This document shows, piece after piece, positions 22,962 to 35,100 of a stretch of DNA of 64,000 nucleotides (its first letter is position 1; each line of letters opens with the position of its first letter). Source of the stretch: Phyllostachys edulis (taxonomy: Eukaryota; Streptophyta; Magnoliopsida; Poales; Poaceae). The translations under genes and the position numbers were made by a program. Under the pieces are notes generated by a model. That model did not search any database, was not told the origin of the DNA, and saw nothing but the letters and a program-made list of their open reading frames with translations. The stretch covers positions 3,416,221 to 3,480,220 of the forward strand of contig CM070568.1 in assembly GCA_036346405.1 (NCBI GenBank). The letters run 5' to 3'.

Positions 22962-24875
22962 AGAACTCGACATTTCCGTCAGACTCGCTAGAGCTGTGGT
23001 GTTCTCGATCGTGAACCAACCATAAAACCGTGCCGAAATGGTTGTTTATACCTTCGATTTGCCACGATGCTATTAAGTTTACCTCGGCCTTTGTTCCATC
23101 TAGACGCAATTAACTCATTAAGTATACCTCGATTGCTCGGTGTTTGTTTCAGTTCATCCAGTTGATTCTTAAACTACCTAGAACTACAACTGCAAGAACT
23201 GGTGCATGGAGTAGCTAGCAGTCATTGGGTAAATTAGCTGCTTAAATATGCCGTCGTTAGGACACCTCTTATATCATGGTACTGACGTTTTGGACATTCT
23301 AAATATTTATGATTGGACAGTCTATAGCAAGAGTTTATAAGATTCGACTGCATGTATCCCAAAAATCACTCCTTTTGTTCCCAGGGGAGTAGTTTGGCTA
23401 GCCGTGTCTTGCCTAAAATTTTGAACCATTCAATGAACGACCCGGCGTGTGTTTACGAGCGGGTCGTACACGATGAACGACCCGGCATGGAGAGAGACCG
23501 GTGTTGACGACAGGAGGAGGACCGTGTCTCACTCCTGTGCATGCGAAACCACAACCAAAGCCAGAAATATCTGTACAATTTCCGTTCTCGGAATTGCTAT
23601 ACCAGACACAACAAAAGAAACAAAGTAAGGGATCTCAGTCCAATTTCTAACCTCAAGATTTCCTAACAATTCGTGCGCCGCCCAACCCTCTTCCTCGTCT
23701 CCGACGAGGCCGACCGCGATCTAGTGCTAGTATGTCCGACGATACCAACCCGCCGACGACCAACAAAGCTGACTGACCGCCACCACCGCCGATTGCCCGT
23801 GATACTGAACGTCCTTCGCCAAATGCCCCCTTCTTTTATATATATATATATATATATATAGGAAAATAGTTTGGTACTTCTGAGAGTACGTACTCTCACT
23901 TCTTATAGACCACTTAAATCGTATGATAATATCTCTTCATCTATTTGAGTATACTTTAATAATGATTATAACATACTTCAAAGTGAGTTCCATGAAAAAA
24001 TTCATTAAAGTCCACCTTTTATAGCAAAATTTGTGTATATACTTCTGTTATATATGAAAAATGGTATATAACAAAAATAAAGGACTCCAATGAATTTTGT
24101 CAATCAAGTCGCATTGGAGTATCTTAGAATTGTTATCTAAGTATATTGAAAATGTTAAAGAAGTCTAATATATTAGTCTAAGTGGTATATTCGAAGTGGA
24201 GTATGTACTTCCGAGAGTACAAATCGGACGTCCTCTCTCTCTGTATTAAGGAGATGTGTGAGTGACGGCTAGGATGAAGAGGAGATGTGGGGATGACGCC
24301 CAAGTGGAGGACGGAGGCACAGAGGCGCGTCGCGATGGGGGTGGCGGTGTGACGAACAACTGGGGATCGATAGAACGGGATGGGGTAGCCAAGAGATGTG
24401 GTACATGTGTCAGCCATTAGGACAGGTGTGAGATTTGATCAATAGCCCAAAATTCGTCTGAAATCCCTTAATTCTTTCCCCCGAACTACCACTAATCGAT
24501 CAGTCTGCCAGTAGTCGCTAGCCCCTCGCTACGCTGGTGACCCTCTGTGATGTGGGCCCAGACCTGCCAATGGATGACGTGGGTGGTAGTACAGTAGTAG
24601 GTAGGCTCATGACATTTGCATTTTTTGTATGCTGTTCTAGCGGTATAACATTTTCATTTCCGCGAGTAGAAATGTAGAAGAGACTAGAACACAGAGTAAA
24701 CGCCTTTAATTATTCTCTAATTCTACGTGTTACAGCGACACAAACTCTGCTTAAATTCTACTCCTACAAGATACGGCCTTCCTCCTCGATTAAGACCAGA
24801 ACAACCATTACATTACTAGTCTGGTCTCTGTCGTCTGGAGAGAAACTGCTTTGGGCTCCCTCTTAAACCTCAAAG
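22962..24875. other. Upstream flank of the IQM gene with MITE-like DNA
   Basis: About 23868-24235 is AT-rich with imperfectly inverted ends (TACTTCTGAGAGTACGTAC at left, GTATGTACTTCCGAGAGTAC at right), probably a MITE. A (TA)n run lies at about 23839-23861. The rest holds no recognised gene. 24700-24875 is the likely promoter and leader. Confidence 0.45.
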
Positions 24876-27800
24876 ATGGGGGAGGAAACGGCGATGCCTC
24901 CTCCAGCCGGATTGGATCACGTGGGCTCTTCCACGTGCGAGTCGAATCATCTGCTGCATGTTTCCTCTCCGGTGGCGGCAAGCGAGGGCGGCGACGCCGG
25001 CTGCGTGAATGGCGCGGCGACCAAGCTGCAGAAGGTGTACCGGAGCTACAGGACCAGGCGCAAGCTCGCCGACTCCGCCGTCGTCGTCGAGGAGCTCTGG
25101 TAACCAGATCCTACACCAACCTTTCCCTTCTCTTTCCTTTTTGAAGCTTCTTGGTTCTGATTTTTGTTTCATCCGTTTGGCCCCTTAAATTTGGTAAAGA
25201 AAAAGCCGCCCGTTTCTTGGAATCCTTTCGCTTATTGCTTCGCTTTTCTTGGTTCTTGATGTATCATGAGTTGGCTTCCAAGAAAAGATGATTCCTTTCT
25301 TGGAGATTTGGGTGTCCCCAACAAGTACCGATTTGCTTCTTCTTGATGGTTACGGGTGGCGACATCAGTTTTAACTTAGAGGCTTTGTGGTTGGAATTAA
25401 TGAAGGTGGCAAGCGCTGAACTTCGCGCGGCTCAGCCACAGCACCGTCTCCTTCTTCGACGACCACAAACCGGAGACCGCGGCATCGCGCTGGAACCGCG
25501 TCAGCCTCAATGCATCCAAGGTCTTGTTCCTTTTGGCTGTTTGTTTTTTCGCATCAACTACTACCACAAATCCTAAAAAAGCGATGTTTTTTTCTCTCTG
25601 TTTGTTCTTTGCTAATTTGCTTTGCTGTGTGTGTTTAAGACTTTAAGTTGATACATGTTTGTGAGCTTCATACAGGTGGGGCAGGGTTTATCCAGGGATG
25701 GCAAGGCTCTGAAGCTGGCTTTCCAGCATTGGATCGAGGCTGTGAGTGCAAATCCACTGTTTTTCTTAGTAGTATAGTGTTTGCTTTGGATGTTGCTGCT
25801 TTGCTCTCGTGTGTGAAAAGAGCTATTTTCTAGTATCAGTTGACTTCGACTTTTAGTCAGGTGTGAACTTTGATCATAAAAGGTCCACAGCTTGGCATCG
25901 TAGAAGTTTCTGTCCCTTCCTTGCTAAAATTCCGTTTGCAGAATTTCCGATGTAATCGTGACTGGGATGTTCATTTGTTGTCGTATAGGTCGACCCACGG
26001 CATAGATATGGGCACAACTTGCATTTCTACTATGATGTCTGGTGCCAAAGCCAGGCCGGCCAGCCGTTCTTCTACTGGTAAGAACTTGACTGCGATTTGT
26101 GTTTTTTCCATTTTGCAAATTCTGATATTGGAACGAATTGATGCGACGTGTACGACAAAAGAGATTTGCATATGAGATAATTGTGCTCAGTGTTGCACTG
26201 CTATACCAGAAATTTTAGTGAGTTTTATAATTGTACAGCGATTTCAGTGAGTCTTTTTTCTTTTTCTTTTTGCATATGTAGGCTTGATATTGGGGAGGGA
26301 AAAGATGTTGATCTTCCAGAGTGTCCAAGAGCTCTGTTGAAGAAGCAATGCATAATATATCTTGGTCCGGTAAGATCATGTTCTTTAATAGCTGCTTATC
26401 CTTATTCGATAATTCGAGATCATGCATCTTGTTGAAAATATTCTTTTTTTTAGAGAGTACTAGGCATACACACACCCAACACACACCACACTCACACCAC
26501 CCATGCGCACACGCGTATGTGTCCCCGACACACACTTGGAATTTATCGGAGGCAAACAACTGCATTAGGACTTAAGAGTATTTAACTTCATGCAACCCTC
26601 AATTTTGTTTCGTCAAGCCTTAACTTAATTACGATTAAATATCACTAACATTGTAATAATTTTTCTCATGTCCACCTTTTAGATTTTTTCCATGAATTGA
26701 AAACATTTTTTATGCCTTAGTATTATTGTTTTTGAATTGCTGCATATTTGAGCTATATTTTACAGAGTCAAAGGTCCACAAGTCTTGACTTAACATGCCC
26801 TATCCTACTTCCATACAAACTTTATCTTTAATTGTCCATGATAGCTACAAGAATAACTGACACAAGTCCTTGTCTTCAAAATCCTACAAAAAATGTTGCT
26901 TGAAAGTATTTTAAAAATGTTACATGAACTCTATATGTTGCTGCCTGCCAGGTGGTTCTAACAATTGTCCGATATTTTGTAGCAAGAGCGTGAGAACTAT
27001 GAATACATCATTACAGAGGGGAAGATAATCCATAAACAGTCTGGAGAACCACTTGATACAAGTCAAGGTCCTAAAGAGACAAAATGGATTTTTGTTATGA
27101 GCACAGCAAAGAGACTTTATGCTGGCAAGGTAGTTTGCCAACTCTCACAAGGACTTTGCTATCATTGCTGCTGCAGATATATCATATTTGGTAGTTTGGT
27201 ATCGCTAAATATGTTACTCATAAGCTGATTTCTCCATCCAGAAAAAGAAAGGTGTATTCCAGCACTCCAGCTTTTTAGCAGGGGGTGCTACCATAGCTGC
27301 TGGAAGGTTTACTGCAGAAAATGGAGTTATCAAGGTATTGTTGAGAAATCATGCCTATTGAAATGAATCAAATGATACTATTTATGCACATTATTTTACG
27401 TTCATGATATGACAGCATTTGTGATCCAAAAGATTGATTATTGTCCAGGAGTTGATGATTCATCCACTACATGGTCCTTCAACTTCAAACCATTCTTTTG
27501 TGTTTCATGGACTGCCATGAAAAATTATTTGAACATGCCTCCTATCGCGGGGACAGATTGGAAAATACCTTAAGATTGGGCTGTATTCATGTATTATTTC
27601 CACATGATCCTAAAAGTAGCATAGTGGATCAAACTACAATATTATAAATATAGTTCCTTCTTCACCCCTAGTATCATCAGAGTATCTACGTATCATGCTT
27701 TGGCCAATATGCAAGCTATGAGGACATTAGACCATGGATTCTACTTCCTGGCTGCGAGCACATGATAATCATTTGATACTGTATTATGTCGTGCTTGTTC

Positions 27801-28577
27801 ATTGGGTGCATTCTGCTAATCTCTGATGATCTGTTCTGATTTCAGTCCATCTGGGCCTATAGTGGTCACTACAAACCAAGTGCAGAGAACCTCAGCAACT
27901 TCATGAACTTCCTTGAAGAGAATGGAGTTGATCTGAAAGAAGTTGAGGTACACCATTTTCGGACCAGCACAACCTAAAAATACTGCTGTGTTACGAAATA
28001 TAAGATGGTTTCATTTAATTAGCTTGTTTTGCGTATTCAGGTGCGTTCATCCACCAACGAAGACTACTACGATGATCCAGTGCCTAATAACACACAGAAC
28101 CCTACTGCTGCTATCATGGCATCCAATCCCCCACAATTGATTCTCAATCCAAACATGATAGAAGATGACAAGGCATCTGGGTCATCTCCACAAATCGAAG
28201 GTGACAAAGGCGAAAGTGTTCCTATGGAGCAAGCCAAGCCAACCTACGAAAGAACCTTATCAGGTGGCCTGCAAAGCCCTAGAGCTGCCGACGTCCCGCA
28301 AAAGGCAATTCTCGAGAGGGTGAAATCCAATAGAGAATCAAAATCCTATCAGCTTGGCCACAGGCTGTCCCTGAAATGGAGCACTGGGGCTGGTCCAAGA
28401 ATTGGGTGTGTGAAAGATTATCCAATGGAGCTCAGAATGCAAGCACTGGAGATGGTGGACCTCTCACCAAGGGCATCAACTCTTTCGACCTCGAGGAGGC
28501 AACCGCCATGCCTCTCACCCACCTTACCAACAACTCCGCTCGTGCCAATGCAGGCCTCCCTGCCCCAGCCAGGTTAG
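24876..28577 (+). CDS. IQ-motif calmodulin-binding protein, IQM family
   Basis: IQM proteins are plant Ca2+-independent calmodulin binders involved in stress, hormone and stomatal responses. Nine exons join in frame: 24876-25099, 25406-25520, 25676-25741, 25989-26077, 26282-26369, 26983-27129, 27242-27334, 27846-27947 and 28041-28577. They encode 486 residues, the usual family length. The IQ motif is at about residues 47-66 (AATKLQKVYRSYRTRRKLAD). The conserved IQM core follows: HSTVSFFDDHKPETAASRWN, VDPRHRYGHNLHFYYDVW, QAGQPFFYWLDIGEGKDVD, ENYEYIITEGKIIHKQSGEP, KWIFVMSTAKRLYAGKKKKG, FQHSSFLAGGATIAAGR and SIWAYSGHYKPS. The tail has KWSTGAGPRIGCVKDYP. All introns are GT-AG. The start Met is the first in frame after a stop-containing leader. 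The last about 40 residues are less typical and an overlapping frame stays open past the stop, so a C-terminal frameshift is possible. Confidence 0.93.
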
Positions 28578-28670
28578 AATTGTTGATAACTATGTAACTG
28601 GTGTGCACAGCAGCAAGAGACCTTTGCAGTGTAGTAGTATCGCCATTGTAGTTCTGCGTCACCATGCTTG

Positions 28671-28717
28671 GTCTAGAATGCAAAGGTCAGACGCTTGGTT
28701 CGCAGTCTAGAATGCAA
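28671..28717. repeat. 34-bp host tandem duplication interrupted by a retrotransposon
   Basis: A 34-bp unit starting GTCTAGAATGCAAAGG is complete at 28671-28704. A second copy starts at 28705, is cut after TGCAA at 28717 and resumes at 31432-31457 beyond the inserted copia element, with one mismatch. Confidence 0.85.
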
Positions 28718-29249
28718 TGTTAAATAATCCTGTGCGTTTCTCTTTGGGTTGATTTCTTGTAATGTGTGCGCATGGATGTTTCAGTTTCTAGTAGCAGTCA
28801 TACGTATTAAAGCTAATTAGGATGCTAGTTATGCCGATGGTAATAGGAGAGTGGCGTATGAATAGCTAGCTGATCTTGGCTGAGTAAATGAGCAGTTACT
28901 TATTCTTACTCTTATAAATAAGAGAAAAAAATGTAGAAAATGCTGTGGCATTTGGCAGCACCAAAAAAAGGTCTCTGTGTGTTCACTTGTTCACCTATGT
29001 TGATTGGTATACCAGGCGAGTGTGTGTTCTGTGTTCCAGGCGTCTCGTGTGCGTAGACACCGGCGAGCTGGATAACAATTGGTATCAGAGCTTCGTGTTC
29101 TCCTGTCTGTGAAGATGTCGCGTGACGGTTCACGTTCTTCTACTAGGCCGCCTTCGGTGCAAGGTGACAGTAACACTACTCGCACGATCAATCTCGGCGG
29201 CAATGGCGATCGTGAGATTGGATCCGGCAGCAACAACGGCTAAGAGCAT

Positions 29250-30100
29250 GTGGTGCAGCAGGTGGTAAGGGAGACGACGGGATCGGTGGTCTACCCCACG
29301 CTGACACAAACGAACTACACCGACTGGGCCCTCGTGATGAGGGTGAACCTGCAGGCACAAGGCCTGTGGGAGGCGATCGAACTTGGCAACGCAGACTACT
29401 GCGACGATAGACTGACGTTGTTCGCCATTCTTTGTGCTTTGTCGCCGGACATGCTGTCCACGCTAGCAGTGAAGGACACGGCCAGCAGGCGTGGGACGCC
29501 GTAAAGACAATGCGGATGGGCGTCGAGTGCGTTAGTGAGGCAAATGTACAGAAGCTTCGCAAGGAGTTCGAGGATATCGAATTCATGGATGGTGAGTCGG
29601 TGGATGACTTCTCCAAGAGGATCACGGGACTCGTTAACAATCTCCGGATCCTAGGCGACACGTTGTAAGAGGAAAAGGTAGTCAAAAAATTCCTTCATGT
29701 TGTGCCACCTAGGTATACACAGGTGACAATCTCGATCGAGACACTACTTGACTTGAGCACGTTGTCGATTGAAGAGCTCACCGGCCGGCTTCGATCAGTG
29801 GAGCAGCGCTACGCGTGCAACGACTCGAGCGGCTCAAGTGGGCGTCTGCTCCTCACTAAAGAGGAATTGCTCGCACGCGCCAAGAAGAGAGAGCAAAGCG
29901 ACGGCTCCTTCGGCGGTGATAACCGTTATCGTGGCAAGCCATGTGACCATGGGCGCGGCAAAGGCGGGCATGACATCAAGGACGATGGCTCGTCCAGTGT
30001 GCGTTGTGACATGTCGCAGGTTCAGTGCTAAAATTGCGATAAGTACAGGCATTACTCTAGGGACTGCTGCAAGCCTAAGCGCACCGAGCAAGTTAATCTG
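29250..30100 (+). pseudogene. copia gag fragment
   Basis: This is the capsid/nucleocapsid part of the element at 28718. The N-terminal copia gag region (TDWALVMRVNLQAQGLWEAI) reads to about 29495. A frame change follows, then continues as ECVSEANVQKLRKEFEDIEF, DDFSKRITGLVNNLRILGD, a stop near 29667, and the zinc-knuckle region. It is broken by at least one frameshift and three stops. Confidence 0.75.
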
Positions 30101-30234
30101 ACGTAGGTTGACGACGACGACAACGAACCTACGTATCTCATGGCGCAGGTGTGCGCGCTCACCGAGGCTTCCGTGGGCGCAGGCACTGACTTGGTGCTCA
30201 GCGAGGTGCACGCGTAGGTACATCTAGGGCGTGA

Positions 30235-30655
30235 TGAGGATGCCTATGACGACGCTTGGTACCTGGACACCGGTGCCAGCAATCCCATGTCCAGGTGCCA
30301 AGCAAGCTTCACGGAGATGGACGAGGGCATCACCGGCTTCGTCAAGTTCGGCGATGGCTCGGTGGTGGATATACGCGGGCGCAGCACCATCCTATTCACC
30401 TTTCGGAACGGGGAGCACCTTGCGCTGACGGGGGTGTACTACATCCCACAACTGCACAACAGCATAGTGAGCCTCGGACAGCTCAACGGGAACGGCTACC
30501 AGACGCTCATCCAGGATGACGTGCTCACTATTTGTGACCGGCCGCATCACATACTTGCTCGGGTAAACCGCACTCGCAACTGGCTCTATGTGCTCACCCT
30601 CATCATTGCACAGCCAGTCTGCATGTCCGTGCGGTATAGCGATGGCGCGTGGTGA
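30235..30655 (+). pseudogene. copia protease and GAG-pre-integrase fragment
   Basis: WYLDTGASNPMS gives the aspartic protease DTGA active site. It is followed by FGDGSVVDIRGRSTI, GVYYIPQLHNSIVSLGQL and DRPHHILARVNRTRNWLYVL, the usual order leading to the integrase zinc region. The frame then enters GC-rich filler (30650-31310) without similarity. Confidence 0.75.
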
Positions 30656-31457
30656 CGCGCATCGGGCGCGGAAGCCGACGATGTGCAGCGGTGCGCGACA
30701 ATGCGGCGGAGCGCGGCGGCAAGGCGCGAATCGGCGTAGGCGGCATGACGCGCACGCGATGGTCGCGCGAAGACATGCGGATGGCGGCGCGCAGAGCACG
30801 CAATGGCGGGCACAGAGGGTGACGACGACTCAGGCACGCGCTTCAGCGGCGTAGCGCAGGGTGGTGGCACTCGGCGACCAGTGAGGCCGACAGCGGCTGC
30901 TGGAGGTTCACATGGAGGCCCCGTAGAGTGGCGGCGGCTGGCGATGGGGCCGACGACGGCGGCCACCCTAGGTGGTGCTGGCAATTTCGGCCTAGGGTTC
31001 ATGTGGCGAGCTCGGCGCGGCGGCGCGTTAGCACGACCTCGGTGCGCGCAGCGCGAGGCGCGATGGGTCTGTGAACACATGGCACGACGTCGGCCGCCGG
31101 CGGCGGCAACGCGGGACGTGGCGTGAAGGACGCGACAAGTGACGCAACGAAGCGGCAGGAGGCCTTGGCGGCGTGGGTTGGCGAGGCGACTGCGCAGGCG
31201 CGCCGCGGGTGGCTCAATGAAGCGCCGACATGGGAGCGCACGCATGGCGTGTGGCTCAGTGGCTGGTGGCACAGCGCGAAGGAAGCACGGTGCCACCATG
31301 GTCGTGGTGCGACACTAGGTGGCGCACGACAGTCAAGCATATACTTAAGTACATTGCTGGTACGCGGAGCTATGACTGTCATTACGCGAAGAAGTTGGAG
31401 GGGCCACAGTTTGTCGGCTAGCTGGCTAACATGCAAAGGTCAGACACTTGGTTCGCA

Positions 31458-32183
31458 CTTGTTGCTTTTTCGATGCTCTCTGGATCCATGTATGCCTAAA
31501 ATGATTTCGTTGGAGTCATATAAGTTTTATGAGATGTTTGAATTAGTCTAATAATGTTCACTTGCGCTTTTGTGCGCCGAATGTAACTATTGCAGAAATA
31601 GCTTCAGCACATAATTTCCTATGTCTCGTAATCAGGACAGCTTGGAAGTTGCAACTGATATGACAGTATGTGCGCCGTCCGTTTGTGTCGCCACTTGTGA
31701 GCCCATGTCATATTCATCCCTGCGCCGTGTTCTACGTCGTGCTCTCCTTCCCTTCGCCGGAGCTACGCTTGAACCCCGTTGGCATCGTAGCCGATCCACC
31801 ACCGTCGCTTCTGTCGCGCCATCGCTCACCCAAGGTCGGCGCTGGTGATGTGGATCACGTTCACTTTGTCGTCCTCGTCCAAATGTGCCCCATCTTCGCC
31901 TCCGCCGTGGCCGTTGCCGTTTCACTGGTGCCACGTCGACGCCATGTCATTTGCCACCTCGACGTCAATGCTTATGTGGCATGTCGCGTGGACGCTTGCG
32001 TGTCAATTAAAACCCTAACCCAATTTCTCTATCTGACGTGCGGACCCCACACGTCAGCGCCATGCCATTGCCTCGTCAGCCGCCACGTCACCTCCACCTC
32101 TCTACCATCTCGGCATAACCCACCTCGTCATCATCCACATGGCATCCTCCTGACCAAACCCTAGACCCACCTCTCACTTACAT
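31458..32183. other. Degenerate retroelement or intergenic DNA left of the solo LTR
   Basis: C-rich sequence with phrases such as GGACCCCACACGTCAGCG and GCCACGTCACCTCCACC. These resemble the counterpart on the far side of the LTR (GGTCCCACATGTCATCC near 36060), suggesting that one older retroelement was split by the insertion. Confidence 0.45.
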
Positions 32184-35100
32184 TGTGGCGACCCAACCCT
32201 AGGGCACACGAGAGGTCCTCCCAGGATCTCCTAGGACGTCCCTTAGGACCTCCCAGGAGGTCCGGTAGCACCTCCTGAGGCTCGGGTAGGATCTGCCCCG
32301 GGGTACCAATCGAGTCTCCAGGCCACTCGAGGTACCACTGGGAGCAGGAGTCACGGGAGATCCTCTCTGCCACGCCCAACTCAGTGAGGTCGAAGGACTG
32401 ACTGAGGAGGTCGTGAGGCTTGAGGGATCACCCTGTGATTCCTAGCGTGAACTGAGCTAGTCCCAAGGATCTCAAGCTAGCTCTTCACAACATACAAGAA
32501 TGGTAACATCCACGACATAAACTTTATTTACAACATAACAAAGGAGTTGTTTACAAAAGGTGGCCTTGGGCCAAAAGCAAGCTTACAAAAGAGCGAAAAC
32601 AGACGTCCACCCACTATACCACAGGCAAAATGGCTGGAGGGCACAACCTACTCGTCCTGGTCCTCTTCTTCACTGCTGTTATCTTCTCCTGATAGAGTTT
32701 GCAATGAGCAAGAGTGAGCACTACCACCGTGCTCGCAAGTCACACCCGTGGTGTAACAAAATGACATGCATACATTGATATACAACAGGAGGCATAGTAT
32801 GGTTGATTTGCATAAAGCCAAGTTTCTTTCAATTACAGCTACTAAGTTCCAAGGCAGGTTTTTAGTAGATAAAATTCATTTTCAGAACTTGATTTTCAGT
32901 TGGATAGCATTCATCAATAAGTTGGTGAAGGACACCCTCCTGTCACAAGGCTCCCTGCCCAAAACCCATGGGATAGGAATCCCAAAACAATTTATTAAAC
33001 ACTTTGAGAAACCCCAAATCCAACATCTAACTCTGAGTGGCCGCTGCCAGCATGTCCATGACCGTGGACACGGCTATTCGAATAGATTTACACTCGGCCG
33101 AGGATGTGCACTTTACCCACATGACATGATTCCTCTAGTTTATCCGGCATCCGTCGATGCCACCTCTCACTACCAAAGGTAAGAGGCCTAGAGTTCATGA
33201 CAAAGCCTTTACAAAGCATTGTTCCACCACAGCCTTTCCTTACTAAGGTTTCGCCTCCTTTGGTATAAATCCGCAGGATCTGGGCCCCTCTTGCACCATG
33301 GGAAACACAGTCATAAAAGACCATAGGTAGTGGAAGACCTCCCACACCTCCAAATGGATCATTGCGGTGGAAGTTCGCAAATTAATTGGCCAGTCCCACA
33401 CCCCATCTTTGGAGACATGTGGTTGCACGATTTTGGCATAGCCCATTATAGGCCTAGCATTGGCGGCTCAAAGACCGGTCCTCAACTGACTTGGGCGACA
33501 AACACAAACCCCTGGACCTCAACCTTAGCCAGGATAGAGTCCGTGTATAAACCTTGCACCAACCAAGCAAACCATTTCGCCCAAGTCTAAATCAGTATTC
33601 ATTTTCTTTGCTTCCCCAGCAATATTTTCATACTCCCATGACAACCCAATGTCATGGCCAAACATTTTAACAGTAGTTGGTCATGAAGGTAAAGGTTTTC
33701 CCAAATCAAGTACTTTTGGTCTAGGCAAGACTAAGCATTCAGTTTTTCGATTGCTCCTAGTTCACACTAATGTATCAACCAGATTTTGTCTAAGGTGACA
33801 ACAGATTTGGTTCAATGTCAAGGTTGGCCATATGAAGAAAATAGGCATAACTATGTGTGTAAAGACAGGTATTAAAATATCTTGATAGAAATAGGCATGC
33901 ATTATCCTTTGAAACAGAACATAAATAAATTGAAATATTGGGTGCAATATGTTCAAGAGCATGACTTGCCTTGCTCACTGTCCTGAGAGTCTTCTTCTTC
34001 AGTGCACTCTAGCTCCTCAGTGCCTTCATGTTCTATACGAGAGAAAAGGAGACAACTCAAACCAAATTCCAAATAAAGAGCCAAAAGAACTTCAACAGAA
34101 ACTCCAAAACTTAATCAACAAGAGCACCTCACACACAAAAGAGGTTATGTGAGAGAGATCCTAACCTATGGGAGAAAGGTCCAATGAGGAAGGTCCTCAC
34201 AAAAGACGGAGGGGTGGCCTTACATAAAAAGACCACGATGATGATGGGTCTTGCAGGTCCAGAGAGGTGATCTTCATACAAAACCCATAGAGTTCCAAAG
34301 AGAATCCAAAAGAAGAGGTCCTCAGTAAGAGGTATAATCTCTTATTGTGGTAATAAGAACAAGAACGGTCGAGGGCACAAGGAGGCTTACCAGCTATAAG
34401 AAAGAGGCGACGAGTGAAGGGGAGGTCGAAGGCAATATGGGCGGTTAAGGTCAACGCCCAAGCTCCCGTCGAGCCTCCAATGGTGAAAATACGGTGAAGC
34501 GATGCTCCTGGCAATGTTCTTGGCAGCAAGGACTCTCCAGGAAGCTACTGAGTGCGAGCCAAGGTGTTGAGTGTGTGAAAAAGGTGGCAATGAAGGGCTC
34601 CCGGGGCTGGTTATAGTCAAAGAAAGTGAAAAGACCATTCAATGCGTACATGATTTGGTGAGCATGAAAAATAGGCAAAAGGTACTGGGATGTCAAGGAA
34701 AATAATAAAGGACATTGTGTACTGTTACGGGAGTAGACTAGAAAAGACACCAATAGTGCCCCCAAATGACTCCATTCACTGGAAGCAGCCACTTGCATGG
34801 CTTCATTTAATGCGACAATACATGCATTAAATGCTCATGGTACTGGGGTGACGGGGAAAAATAAGAATGGGTAAGCCTGGCAGGTGGGACCAGTCAAACT
34901 TGGAAACAGTCGGGTCAAAGAGGGAGGTCCCGACAGTTGGATCTCCAAAGAGGAGGTCCAACGGCCAAGATTCAGTGCAAACGGGGAGGTCCGCAAGGTA
35001 AGAGGAGAACCTCGCCCGCAAGGGAGGTATAGGGCCGAAGGATCAACTTTAGACAGGAGGTCTGAATGGTTAGGATTTCCAAGGGGGAGGTCCTAACGAT

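Larger units (their letters stand above)
28718..31431 (+). mobile_element. Deleted Ty1/copia retrotransposon, 2.7 kb
   Basis: Target duplication TGCAA lies at 28713-28717 and 31432-31436. A 5' LTR is inferred at 28718-29077 (TGTTAAATAATCC...CTGGATAACA). The primer site TGGTATCAGAGC (tRNA-iMet) is at 29080-29091. Gag-type sequence follows from about 29250 (YPTLTQTNYTDWALVMRVN, LWEAIELGNADY). A CX2CX4HX4C-type knuckle near 30028 (NCDKYRHYSRDC) has a stop just before it. The protease motif WYLDTGASNPMS is at about 30260. Integrase and most of reverse transcriptase are gone; the RT/RNase H junction region reappears near 31331 (VKHILKYIAGTRSYDCHYAK). The 3' LTR is reduced to about a dozen bases ending CTGGCTAACA. 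Several frameshifts and stops make it inactive. Confidence 0.85.

Noticed and set aside
29080..29091. tRNA-like string TGGTATCAGAGC considered as part of a tRNA gene
   Set aside because: No cloverleaf around it; it is the tRNA-iMet primer-binding site of the copia element.
30586..31299. 237-codon minus-strand frame
   Set aside because: Lies antisense in GC-rich filler of the copia remnant; Arg/Ala/Pro-rich without domains.
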